From NCBI RefSeq assembly GCF_039526385.1, contig NZ_BAAAIX010000009.1, positions 1 through 64,000 on the forward strand: a stretch of DNA of 64,000 nt, given 5' to 3'. The notes under the pieces are model-generated. The model was not told where the DNA came from. It ran no database searches and was given only the letters and a program-made list of their open reading frames with translations. Source of the DNA: Luteococcus peritonei (GTDB lineage: Bacteria; Actinomycetota; Actinomycetes; Propionibacteriales; Propionibacteriaceae). Shown here in pieces: positions 34,358 to 42,591 of the stretch. The stretch's first letter is position 1; each line of letters begins with the position of its first letter. Position numbers and translations under genes: made by a program.

Positions 34358-34843
34358 ATGAGTGAGCAGGCACGGCGCGACGTGCAGGCCGTCGTACCCG
34401 CTTGGAGCCCCTCCACGGCCCTGCACGCGCTCGACGAGCTGGTGAAGACGGCCACCTCCGCCACTGACGGCCTCGCCCGGCGGGCCCGGCTGAGCCACCT
34501 CGAACTGGAGGCGCTGCGCCATCTGATGGATGGCCAGACCGGCCCGGCCGACCTGGCCCGCTCGCTGCACGTCACCTCGGCCGCCGCCACCGGTCTCGTC
34601 GACCGGCTCCAGGCGCGCGGCCACGTGGAGCGCGAGCCCCACCCCAGCGACCGGCGCCGCACCCAGCTGCGGGTCACCGAGGCCGGCCGTCGCGAGGTGG
34701 TGGGCCTGCTGGCCCCCATGTTCCAGGGGCTGGCCGCCGCCGACGCCGAGCTCAGCGAGGACGAGCGCGTCGTCGTCACCCGCTTCCTGCAGCAGGCCAC
34801 GGAGGCGATGCGCGCCATCGACCCCGCCGCCAGGCCCCGCTGA
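34358..34843 (+). CDS. MarR-family transcriptional regulator
   Basis: A 161-residue protein with a winged helix at about residues 40-110 (LEALRHLMDGQTGPADLARS, then VTSAAATGLVDRLQARGHVE and the wing EPHPSDRRRTQLRVTEAG) and helices on both sides for dimerisation. A strong GGAGGAGGAG precedes the ATG. Divergent from the MMPL exporter, so the probable task is to repress that gene until a ligand binds. Confidence 0.9.
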   Translation: MSEQARRDVQAVVPAWSPSTALHALDELVKTATSATDGLARRARLSHLELEALRHLMDGQTGPADLARSLHVTSAAATGLVDRLQARGHVEREPHPSDRRRTQLRVTEAGRREVVGLLAPMFQGLAAADAELSEDERVVVTRFLQQATEAMRAIDPAARPR

Positions 34844-34870
34844 GCGTCTCCCCGACGGCGGCTGTCCGGC

Positions 34871-35287
34871 TCAGTCGCGCACGGCCTGGTTCGCGCGCTG
34901 GTACTCCTGCTCGTCCACCGGCTCGAGCCAGGTGGTGGGGTCCTGACCGCTGCCGTCGGACTCCAGCGAGGCGATGTGCGCCATCAGGTTGTCGGCGCAG
35001 GCCCCGTGCCAGTGCTCGTCGCCAGGCTCGATCCAGACCGTCTCGCCCGGGCGGATGGTCACCGTCTTCTGGTCGCGGGTGACCACCAGGCCCACCCCGT
35101 CGGTGCCGTGCAGCAGCTGGCCCACCGCGTGGGAGTGCCAGTTCGTTCGGGCGCCGGGGGTGAAGTGCACGTGCGCCACGGTCATCCGCGACGGGTCGGT
35201 GCCGGAGAAGATGGCGTCGACGTGGACGTCGCCGGTGAAGCGTTCGGCCGGGCCCTTGCCGGTGGCGCCGCGGGTGAGCTTGTCCAT
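34871..35287 (-). CDS. Cupin-domain protein
   Basis: A 138-residue single-domain cupin of the small (R)-mandelonitrile-lyase-like type. The metal-binding motif 1 is NWHSHAVGQLLHGTDGVG and motif 2 is PGDEHWHGACADNLMAHI, giving the usual His set. GAGGA lies 6 bases before the ATG at 35287; the long frame upstream overlaps other genes and is not used. The catalytic role is unclear; relatives include enzymes that act on small carbonyl compounds. Confidence 0.85.
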   Translation of the reverse strand: MDKLTRGATGKGPAERFTGDVHVDAIFSGTDPSRMTVAHVHFTPGARTNWHSHAVGQLLHGTDGVGLVVTRDQKTVTIRPGETVWIEPGDEHWHGACADNLMAHIASLESDGSGQDPTTWLEPVDEQEYQRANQAVRD

Positions 35288-35448
35288 GGTGGTTCCTCTT
35301 TCCTGGAGCACGCCCGTGCTCCTGCTGGCTCCCACGCTAGGACGCCGACGAGCCTCCCGGCAGGCCCTGTCAGCACCCCCTGTGGGGCGGCCGACGCCTC
35401 GGCGGCCGGACGAAAGGACAAGGGTGACGGGGTCGCTTCGCAACAGGT

Positions 35449-36000
35449 TCAGCGAACCGGCGGACGGGGCGGCATGCCCGGACGACCCGCGGTGCCGGCA
35501 GCCGTGGCCAACCGGTCGGCCGCTGCTCCGGCGGCACGGCTGACCACCGAGGGGCCGGTGGGCTCCGGAGGCATCACCACGACGGGGCAGTGCGTCGCGT
35601 AGACCAGCCGGTGGGCGAACATCGGGCCGGCCGCCATCTTGCGCGGGGCGCCCAGCACGATCAGGTCGGCCCGCTTCGACAGCTCGACGAAGGCCTTCTT
35701 GCGACCGGTGCGCTCCACCCGCAGCTCCACGCCGTGGTCGGATCCCAGGGCGCTCTCCACCGCGGTGGCCAGCGCCTCGCGCACCTCCTTCTCGGTGCGC
35801 TCGGTGGTGCCCACCCGGCCGGCGCTGGTGCCGGACGGGGTGGCGGCCGGGGCAGCGGCCCGCCACGTGCGCAAGGCGATCACCCGGCCACCGTGCAGGT
35901 CGGCCTGTGCCTTGGCCCAGCGCAGTGCGTCACGCGACTGCTGCGAGCCGTTGATGCCCACCACCACGGTGTACGGGCGTTCCTGGTTCTCCGTGCTCAT
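35449..36000 (-). CDS. Universal stress protein (UspA family)
   Basis: A 183-residue protein with one UspA domain (YTVVVGINGSQQSRDALRWA at the N-terminus, ADLIVLGAPRKMAAGPM and THCPVVVMP at the end) and a Pro/Ala-rich tail of about 40 residues. The usual nucleotide-binding GxxG(9)G(S/T) motif is altered, so ATP binding is uncertain. It follows the MFS transporter by 11 bp and is probably co-transcribed with it. Confidence 0.85.
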   Translation of the reverse strand: MSTENQERPYTVVVGINGSQQSRDALRWAKAQADLHGGRVIALRTWRAAAPAATPSGTSAGRVGTTERTEKEVREALATAVESALGSDHGVELRVERTGRKKAFVELSKRADLIVLGAPRKMAAGPMFAHRLVYATHCPVVVMPPEPTGPSVVSRAAGAAADRLATAAGTAGRPGMPPRPPVR

Positions 36001-36011
36001 CGAAGACCTCC

Positions 36012-37484
36012 TCAGACCGGGATGTGCAGGGTCTCGTTGCCGTGCTCGTCATAGCTGGACAGCGGCGGCGCGATCTCCTCCAGGGCCTTGCCCTCAGCGT
36101 CGACGCCGAACTTGAAGGCCACCAGGCCACCGAAGAGCATCACACCGGAGGCGAAGACATAGCCCCAGAAGAGCGGGCCGCGGGAGCTGCCGTCGCCCAC
36201 CAGCCAGCCGAACAGGGCCGGACCGGTGGCGCCCACCAGCTGGGCGATCGCGAAGAAGTAGCTGATGGCCTGGCCACGCACCTCGAGCGGGAAGATCTCG
36301 GAGACGGTCAGGTAACCGGCCGAGGCGCCCGCGGAGGCGAAGAAGAAGCTCAGGCACCACAGCAGCGTGTGGGTCATCGCGGTCAGCGAGTTGTTGTTGA
36401 ACAGCACCGCCGAGAGCAGCAGCACCAGGGCGGCGAAGCTGTAGGTGCCGCCGATCATCTTGCGTCGACCGATGGTGTCGAAGAAGTGGCCCAGCAGCAG
36501 CGGGCCCATCAGGTTGCCGGCGGCGAAGGCGAAGAAGTACAGCGCGGCCTCGGCGGCGGTCTTGTCGTAGAAGTTGGTCAGCACCATGGCGCTGGTGAAG
36601 AAGATCGCGTTGTACAGGAAGGACTGGGTGATCATCAGGGTCAGGCCCAGGAAGGTGCGGCTCGGGTAGAGCTTGAAGAAGACCCAGGCAATCTGCTTGG
36701 GGGTCAGGCCCTCGCGGGCCTTGATCCACATGGCGGCGTTCTCGTCGATGTGGGGCAGCTGCTTGCCCTGCGCCTTCACGTCGGCCTCGATGCCGGAGAC
36801 GATCTGCTCGGCCTCCTCGCCGCGGCCGTGGGTCACCAGCCAGCGCGGGGACTCCGGGATGTGGCGACGCATGTAGATGATGACCAGACCCAGGATCGGG
36901 CCCACCAGGAAGGCCAGGCGCCAGCCGAGGTTCTCGTCGAAGCGGCCCTCGGCCAGGAAGTAGGAGCTGATCAGCGCGCCGATCATGGCGCCGGCCCAGT
37001 AGGTGCCGTTGATGGCCAGGTCGACCCGGCCGCGGTACTTGCCGGGCATCAGCTCGTCGATGGCGGAGTTGATGGCCGAGTACTCGCCGCCGATGCCCAT
37101 GCCGGCGATGAAGCGCAGCGCCCAGAAGATGTACATGTTGGGCGCGAAGGCCGCAGCCGCGGAGCCGAGCAGGTACAGGCCCAGCGTGGTGACGAACATC
37201 TTCTTGCGGCCCAGGGTGTCGGTCAGGCGGCCGAAGATCAGCGCGCCCACCACCTCGCCCACCAGGTAGATGGTCGCGGTCAGACCCACCTGGGCGTTGG
37301 ACATGCCCAAGGAGTCATGGAAGCCGCCGTTGGCGACGATCTGGATCTCCAGGCCGTCCAGGATCCATGCGGTGCCCAGGCCGAGGATCACCATCCAGTG
37401 GAACCTCGACCACGGCATCTTGTCCATGCGCTCCGGAATCAGGCTCCGGACCGGCTTCTCGTCAACTGCTGGCGCCGAGGACAT
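36012..37484 (-). CDS. MFS transporter, sugar or organic-acid type
   Basis: A 490-residue protein with twelve helices. MFS marks are the loop 2-3 motif GRLTDTLGRKKMFV, the helix-5 RFIAGMGIGGEYSAINSAID and, in the second half, GHFFDTIGRRKMIGGTY. RGRVDLAINGTYWAGAMIG and the loop ESPRWLVTHGRGEEAEQ recall the sugar porter/aromatic-acid symporter types, so the substrate is uncertain. The ATG at 37484 follows a G-rich stretch; the longer frame has no ribosome site. Confidence 0.85.
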   Translation of the reverse strand: MSSAPAVDEKPVRSLIPERMDKMPWSRFHWMVILGLGTAWILDGLEIQIVANGGFHDSLGMSNAQVGLTATIYLVGEVVGALIFGRLTDTLGRKKMFVTTLGLYLLGSAAAAFAPNMYIFWALRFIAGMGIGGEYSAINSAIDELMPGKYRGRVDLAINGTYWAGAMIGALISSYFLAEGRFDENLGWRLAFLVGPILGLVIIYMRRHIPESPRWLVTHGRGEEAEQIVSGIEADVKAQGKQLPHIDENAAMWIKAREGLTPKQIAWVFFKLYPSRTFLGLTLMITQSFLYNAIFFTSAMVLTNFYDKTAAEAALYFFAFAAGNLMGPLLLGHFFDTIGRRKMIGGTYSFAALVLLLSAVLFNNNSLTAMTHTLLWCLSFFFASAGASAGYLTVSEIFPLEVRGQAISYFFAIAQLVGATGPALFGWLVGDGSSRGPLFWGYVFASGVMLFGGLVAFKFGVDAEGKALEEIAPPLSSYDEHGNETLHIPV

Positions 37485-37641
37485 CGGCCCCACCCCTTTG
37501 GTTGCACTCTCTGCAGCTTTGCAGGCTGGCGGCACGCTAGCAGCGCTGGCGCGGCGACAGAAGGGGGGTTCTGCTGGTGGAACCGGGCCGACGACGCCCG
37601 ACCCCGGCACCACAAGGGGATGTACCTGCGGGGTGTTCGCC

Positions 37642-38850
37642 TCAGCTTTGCTGGCTGCGCAGGTAGCGACCGAAGTGGGGGACGGTGAAGGCCACCTTGC
37701 CGCGTTCGGCGGAGTAGATCAGACCCTTCTTCATCAACGCGTCGCGGGCCGGCGAGAGGCTCTGCGCCTTGCGGTCCAGCACCTCGGCGACGCGGGAGGT
37801 GGCCACCTCGTCGGCGTCGTGCAGGATCGCGGTGCCGGCGGCCTCGGCGTCGGCGCTGGAGGCCTCCGCCATGGCCCGCAGGTACTCGCGCTCGGCCGGG
37901 GTGGCGCGCTCGAAGCGGGAACCGAAGAAGCCGACGGCCAGCTCGGCCTCCGCCTCCGGCGTGGCCACCCGGACGTCGTCGGCGGTGATGGGGGAGGCCG
38001 GGGCCAGGTCCCAGACCACCTTGCCGTAGGCCTGGATGAAGTAGGGATAGCCGCCGGTGAGCTGGTACATCGCCTCCAGCGCCTCGGGCTCGAAGCCCGC
38101 CTCCTCGTCCTCGGCGGGCAGGGTGAGGGCCAGGTCCGCCGCGGCACGGTCAAGCCGGTCGATGCGGTTGTAGCGGAACAGGCGCTCGGAATAGCTCTTG
38201 GAGGCGCTCAGCACGGCGGGCAGGTGGGGCAGGCCGGCGCCCACCACGATCAGCGGCAGCCGCTGCTGGCTCAGCTCGTGCACCGCGGCGCACAGCGCGG
38301 AGACGTCCTCGGGGCGCAGGTCCTGCATCTCGTCGATGAAGACGGCCACGCCCACGCCCATGTCGGCCGCCAGGCCACCGACGTCGGTGAACAGCTCCAC
38401 CAGGTCGATCTCGATGTCGCCCGAGTCGGNNNNNNNNNNNNNNNNNNNNNNNNNNNNNNNNNNNNNNNNNNNNNNNNNNNNNNNNNNNNNNNNNNNNTCG
38501 CGCTCGATGAAGGCCTTGATGGTGCCGAGCACGGCATCGGCATCGGGATGGCCCAGCTCGCGCACCGCCATGTGCAGGGCGGCGCCGAGCGGGCGACGGA
38601 TGCCCTGGTCGGGACGGGCCTCGTACTTGCCGGTGCCCCACTTGGCGCGCACAGCCTGGCTGCGCAGGGCGTTGAGCAGCACGGTCTTGCCCACGCCCCG
38701 CAGGCCGGTGAGGATGATGGACCGCTCCGGGCGACCCTTGGCCGTGCGCTCCAGCACGACGTCGAAGGTGCGCAGCTGCTCGTCGCGACCGGCCAGCTCC
38801 GGCGGACGCTGGCCGGCGCCGGGGGCGTAGGGATTGCGGATCGGGTCCAT
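37642..38850 (-). CDS. AAA/ORC-like ATP-binding protein, interrupted by an assembly gap
   Basis: A protein of about 402 residues with a P-loop GLRGVGKTVLLNALR near residue 49, a Walker-B-like GVAVFIDEMQDLRPED, and an Arg-finger region; the C-terminal part is a winged helix (about 320-400: EVLDRKAQSLSPARDALMKK). About 24 codons are unreadable because of the run of N, but both sides are in the same frame. It belongs to the ATPases with an N-terminal STAND/ORC-like fold found in many bacteria; function unknown. Isolated on the minus strand. Confidence 0.75.
   Translation of the reverse strand: MDPIRNPYAPGAGQRPPELAGRDEQLRTFDVVLERTAKGRPERSIILTGLRGVGKTVLLNALRSQAVRAKWGTGKYEARPDQGIRRPLGAALHMAVRELGHPDADAVLGTIKAFIERXXXXXXXXXXXXXXXXXXXXXXXXDSGDIEIDLVELFTDVGGLAADMGVGVAVFIDEMQDLRPEDVSALCAAVHELSQQRLPLIVVGAGLPHLPAVLSASKSYSERLFRYNRIDRLDRAAADLALTLPAEDEEAGFEPEALEAMYQLTGGYPYFIQAYGKVVWDLAPASPITADDVRVATPEAEAELAVGFFGSRFERATPAEREYLRAMAEASSADAEAAGTAILHDADEVATSRVAEVLDRKAQSLSPARDALMKKGLIYSAERGKVAFTVPHFGRYLRSQQS
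38430..38497. other. Run of 68 N (assembly gap) inside the AAA gene
   Basis: The bases from 38430 to 38497 are undetermined. The AAA reading frame continues on both sides, so the gap size is probably close to right, but any change there cannot be excluded. Confidence 0.99.
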
Positions 38851-39585
38851 GATCGCAGTGTATGGACTTGTCTAGGGAAAACCGGAGAAGTGGCTAGCGA
38901 CGCGCAGAAGGGGGCGGGTTGCGGGGCGGTGCTCGGCTGGATGCGCTTGGTCGAGCCGTTGCTCCCGGGCCCTGGACGCAGGTCGCACCTCGTCGCGGAG
39001 TGCCCGCGGGATGGATCGCGGCTCGTCGCGCAGCTTCGCCCCCGGGCGGTGCGGATCGCGGCCGGTCGTGCCGCTTCGCCCCTGTTGCAACAGCCGCGAG
39101 GCGCAGCCAGCGGCCGTGATCTGCACGCAAGGGCCGTGATCTGCACTCAACTGCCGTGATCCGGAGCCAGTCGTTGCGGTCCACGGCCAGTCGTGGTGCT
39201 CGGAGGCGCGGGGGCCCGGATGGCGGATCGCGGCCGGTCGTGCTGCTTCGCCCCTGTTGCAACAGCCGCGAAGTGCAGCCAGCGGCCGTGATTGGCACGC
39301 AAGGGCCGTGATCTGCACTCAACTGCCGTGATCAGGAGCCGGCCGTTGCGGCCCCAGGTCCATCGCCGCGGCGTGAGGGCTCGCGCGCAGGACCACATGA
39401 GGAGTTGGGAGGGTGCAGGACCGGGATCTGGTCGGGGCGTCTGCCTGGCCAGTCTGGGGCCGTCAGCCCGATGAGCAGCTTGGCCTGGGCCGGATGGGCT
39501 GTGATCAAGGAGGAATTACGACGATTTGTAGGAATTGTCCGGCCCCGGCCTGTCGAACTGCCGGGGCACGGTCCAGAATGGGGCC
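38851..39585. other. 735-bp gene-free region with repeats
   Basis: The open frames here are short and overlap on both strands and seem to be by-products of the repeated sequence; no real gene is supported. The region holds the direct repeat described separately, and between 39380 and 39585 I see nothing further of note apart from the likely promoter of the membrane-protein gene at 39586. Confidence 0.6.
39051..39351. repeat. Direct duplication of a 129-bp unit
   Basis: Two copies (39051-39179 and 39223-39351) lie 172 bp apart and differ at only a few positions. Each ends with three degenerate 19-20-bp subunits of the form GCCGTGATCTGCACNCAA. A shorter third piece similar to the unit start occurs at 39010-39047. 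Confidence 0.8.
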
Positions 39586-40287
39586 ATGAGCCAGAACGAC
39601 GCCCGCCCGGTCAGCCGACGCCGCACCCATCCGCTGGTCCTCGCCCTGTTCGGGCTCGGCGCCCTCGTGGTGCTGGTCTCCGTGGCGCTGGCCTGGCGCT
39701 ACCTCACCCCGTGGTTCGGCACCGCGCCCCGCTGTCTGGCCGAAGCCACCTGCACCCCGGCCGGGGTGGACCGTGGCCTGCGCAATGCGCTGCTGCTGGC
39801 TTGTGTGGCGGTGCTGCCGTGGATCATCGCCATGGGCCTCGACGCCGCGACCCGCGCTCCCAGCCCGGCGCGTCGCACCGACTGGTTCGCCATCACCTGC
39901 CTGATCGCCGCGCTCAGCCCCTTGGCCGTCTGCCTGGGCTTCCTGGTGATGTACGTGGCGGGTCTGGGTGCCGGCCTGATGGCGGCGCTGGCCGTCCTCC
40001 TGCTGCTGGCCCACCTGCTGATCAACCGGATGCCCGACGGGAACAACCCGCTGGTGCGTCGCCTGGTGCTCTGGTTCGGCACCCCGCTGGGCGCCGTGCT
40101 GGGTGGCCTGGTGGGCGTGGTCTTCACCCGTCCGGTGCTGCTGGGCGGCATCTGGACCATGCTGGTCTACGCGCTGTTCGCCATCGTCGGTCCCTTCGTG
40201 GTGGCTTGGTTCGCCCACCGGATCGGCGGCGACACCAACCGCGCGGCCTGGCGCATCCCGCGTCGCTTCCGCCCCGCCACCGACTGA
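39586..40287 (+). CDS. Polytopic membrane protein, unknown function
   Basis: A 233-residue protein with about six or seven hydrophobic helices (LVLALFGLGALVVLVSVALA, then near 70-85, 100-118, 120-140, 163-180 and 190-208) and a basic C-terminus. An extracellular loop holds two Cys close together (APRCLAEATCTPAG). I do not recognise the family. The ATG at 39586 lacks a strong ribosome site. It precedes the sugar exporter by 64 bp on the same strand. Confidence 0.7.
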   Translation: MSQNDARPVSRRRTHPLVLALFGLGALVVLVSVALAWRYLTPWFGTAPRCLAEATCTPAGVDRGLRNALLLACVAVLPWIIAMGLDAATRAPSPARRTDWFAITCLIAALSPLAVCLGFLVMYVAGLGAGLMAALAVLLLLAHLLINRMPDGNNPLVRRLVLWFGTPLGAVLGGLVGVVFTRPVLLGGIWTMLVYALFAIVGPFVVAWFAHRIGGDTNRAAWRIPRRFRPATD

Positions 40288-40351
40288 TCCCATCATCGGG
40301 GGGACTGGCAGCACCTGTCCCGACTGGTCGGTAGGTCGTAGGGTCGCCGAC

Positions 40352-41551
40352 GTGCCCTCCCTCGCCGACCGACTGCAGCTGCCCACCGCCGCCCTGTTCT
40401 GGGGGCTGCAGTTCTCCTTCCTGTCGCCCTCGCTGGGCATCCTGCTGGCCGGCCTGTTCGGGGCTAGTGCCACCCAGATCGGCACCGTGCTGATGGTCTA
40501 CAACCTGGCGGGTCTGGCCTGCTCGCTGGTGATCCCCACGATGGCCGACCGGCACGGCGACTACCTGCGCCCGCTGGGAACCTGCGCGCTGCTGACCGGC
40601 TCGCTGGCCGTGGCCCTGGCGCTGTCCGGCTCCCTGCGGGTGGCCGTGGTGGCACTGGTGCTGCTCGGGGCGCCCGCGAGCGTGGGCGGCACCCTCTTCT
40701 TCGCGCACCTGCGCGCCAGTGGCACCGGAACCCGTCGCATGATGGACATCCGCGCCATCATGAGCTTCGCCTGGGTCTTCGGGATGCCCCTGGCCACCTT
40801 CGTGCTGGGCCGCTTCGGCCCCCGCGGGCTGCTGGTGAGCCTGGCGCTGGTCGCGGTGATGAACATCGTGAACACCCTGGGGCTGCGCCGCAGTCATGCG
40901 GCGGCGCTGGCCCGGGCCGAGGCCGCCGGCCGGTCCAGGCCGCGTCTGGTCACCGTGCCGGCCTCACGACGACTGCTGGCGGTGATGGTGCTGGTCTTCG
41001 TGCTGCTGCAGGCCACCAATGTGGCGGCGGTGACGGTGACCTCGCTGCTGGTGACCGAGCGGCTGGAGCTGCGCGTCTTCTGGGCCGGCACCGCGCTGGG
41101 CCTGTCCGCCCTGCTGGAGATCCCGGCGCTGATGGCGGTGGGGCGGCTGGCGGAGCGCTACGGCAACAGCGCCCTGCTCTTCAGCGGCTGTCTGGCCGCG
41201 GTCGGCTACTACGCCGCGATGTCGCAGGCCCATCTGCCCTGGCAGCTGCTCGTGCTGCAGGTACTGAACGCCTGGGCAGTGGCCGTGGTCAGCGGGGTGG
41301 GGCTCACCTGGTTCCAGGAGTCGATCGCGCGGCCGGGGCTGGCGAGCGCCGTCTTCGGCAACACCCGGCTGGTGGGCGCGATCGTCTCGGGCCCCCTGGT
41401 GGCCTTCGGCGCGGCCACCTCCCTCGGTTATGCCGGGGTCTTCGCAGCCGCGGCTGTGGTCTGCGCCGTGGTGAGCGCGGTGGTGCTGCTGCTCTGGCTG
41501 GTGCGCAGCCGACGGGCCGGGGCTCGTCGAGCACAGTCTGCGGCTGTCTAG
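40352..41551 (+). CDS. MFS sugar efflux transporter, SET type
   Basis: A 399-residue protein with twelve helices starting at a GTG (AGGG 8 bases upstream). The region MMDIRAIMSFAWVFGMPLAT in the middle of the N-terminal half is characteristic of SetA/B-type sugar efflux proteins. Its stop codon lies inside the first CTAG-N8-CTAG site, so the operator of the next gene has grown up to the end of this one. Substrate probably sugars or sugar analogues. Confidence 0.82.
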   Translation: MPSLADRLQLPTAALFWGLQFSFLSPSLGILLAGLFGASATQIGTVLMVYNLAGLACSLVIPTMADRHGDYLRPLGTCALLTGSLAVALALSGSLRVAVVALVLLGAPASVGGTLFFAHLRASGTGTRRMMDIRAIMSFAWVFGMPLATFVLGRFGPRGLLVSLALVAVMNIVNTLGLRRSHAAALARAEAAGRSRPRLVTVPASRRLLAVMVLVFVLLQATNVAAVTVTSLLVTERLELRVFWAGTALGLSALLEIPALMAVGRLAERYGNSALLFSGCLAAVGYYAAMSQAHLPWQLLVLQVLNAWAVAVVSGVGLTWFQESIARPGLASAVFGNTRLVGAIVSGPLVAFGAATSLGYAGVFAAAAVVCAVVSAVVLLLWLVRSRRAGARRAQSAAV

Positions 41552-41563
41552 GCACAGAGCTAG
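41548..41563. promoter_or_regulatory. CTAG-N8-CTAG operator 1
   Basis: CTAG (41548-41551) and CTAG (41560-41563) are 8 bases apart, preceded by T and followed by A; the site lies 62 bp upstream of the acetyltransferase start. Two further sites of identical plan occur at 42430 and 45774. Confidence 0.7.
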
Positions 41564-41624
41564 AGATCCCAAGAAGAGGCGATCAACTGATCAACGCGGT
41601 GGCGCGGTTGGCTAGCGTGGAGTC

Positions 41625-42203
41625 ATGAGCGAGCACTTCGCAGGAGATGACCGCAGCAACTTCCAGCGCATGGTCGACGGCGACCTCTACGTCGCCGACG
41701 ACCCGGAGATCGCCCGTCGGGGGCGCCGGGCCGTCGAGCTCCAGGACGCCTACCACCGTGCCTACGTCGCGGGGGAGAAGGGTGCGCGCGAGATCCTGGC
41801 CGACCTGGTGGGGAGCCTGGGGGAGGGGGCCGACGTGAAGCCTCCCCTCTTCGTGGACTACGGGTCGAACCTGCACATCGGCGCGGGCAGCTTCGTGAAC
41901 TACCACCTGACGGCGCTCGACGTGGCCCGCATCGAGATCGGCCGCGACTGCCAGATCGGCCCCAATGTGCAGCTCCTCACCCCGATCCACCCGCTCGAGC
42001 CGCAGGCGCGACGCGACAAGCTGGAGGGCGCCGAGCCGATCACCATCGGCGACAATGTCTGGCTCGGTGGCGGCGTGGTGGTCTGCCCCGGCGTGACCAT
42101 CGGCGAGAACTCAGTGGTGGGTGCCGGTTCCGTGGTCACCAAGGACATCCCGGCCAATGTGGTGGCCGTGGGCAATCCGGCGCGGGTGCTGCGCGAGCTC
42201 TGA
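41625..42203 (+). CDS. Maltose/galactoside-type O-acetyltransferase
   Basis: A 192-residue left-handed beta-helix protein with hexapeptide repeats in the second half (GSNLHIGAGSFVNYH, IEIGRDCQIGPNVQLLTPIH, ITIGDNVWLGGGVVVCPGVT and ENSVVGAGSVVTKD). It should acetylate sugars such as maltose or galactosides, possibly to remove non-metabolised sugar. It sits in front of the ABC sugar transporter and behind the first operator, so the two may form one regulon. A remnant copy of its last 11 codons lies at 45601. Confidence 0.9.
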   Translation: MSEHFAGDDRSNFQRMVDGDLYVADDPEIARRGRRAVELQDAYHRAYVAGEKGAREILADLVGSLGEGADVKPPLFVDYGSNLHIGAGSFVNYHLTALDVARIEIGRDCQIGPNVQLLTPIHPLEPQARRDKLEGAEPITIGDNVWLGGGVVVCPGVTIGENSVVGAGSVVTKDIPANVVAVGNPARVLREL

Positions 42204-42350
42204 CCGGCCGCAGGTGCGGCCACAGCTCCATCCCGCACGTCCGAGTCCCGCACTCCGTCCTCCGCGGTGCGCGGCTCGTGGCTGTGAGCCGGACCCCAGG
42301 CCCCGTGGCGGGTGACCGTGCGCGAGCGCGGGGCCACCACGGACATCGTG

Positions 42351-42374
42351 TGTGCATGGGGGTGTGGATGCACA
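42351..42374 (+). repeat. Stem-loop with conserved GGGGGTGTGG loop
   Basis: Arms TGTGCAT (42351-42357) and ATGCACA (42368-42374) enclose GGGGGTGTGG. Compared with the copy at 45688, the T-A pair next to the loop-side AT has changed to C-G on both sides, a compensatory change. It has no T-run, so it is a poor terminator. Confidence 0.65.
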
Positions 42375-42429
42375 TCCCGTCCCGGAGACCACTTCCAGGG
42401 GAGCCGCCGATTGTCTCCTCTTGAGCCAT

Positions 42430-42445
42430 CTAGGATGAATCCTAG
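42430..42445. promoter_or_regulatory. CTAG-N8-CTAG operator 2
   Basis: CTAG (42430-42433) and CTAG (42442-42445) lie 8 bases apart; the inner bases GATGAATC extend the symmetry (GGAT/ATCC). The site lies 146 bp upstream of the solute-binding gene. Confidence 0.72.
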
Positions 42446-42591
42446 AAACAGTGAGACAAGGTGATCGACCCGGGCCGGAGCATTGTGGCGACACCCTAGA
42501 GGTGTACCCGGCAGGGGGTGGTGAGCCGCTGGGGGTGGTGGATGAATGGTCCCGTCACGGCCGCGGGGGCTGTGGGGATCGGAGAACCACC

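Noticed and set aside
38871..39400. Short overlapping open frames of 65-148 codons in the repeat region
   Set aside because: They follow the repeats, exist on both strands and in several frames, and have no ribosome sites or recognisable domains.
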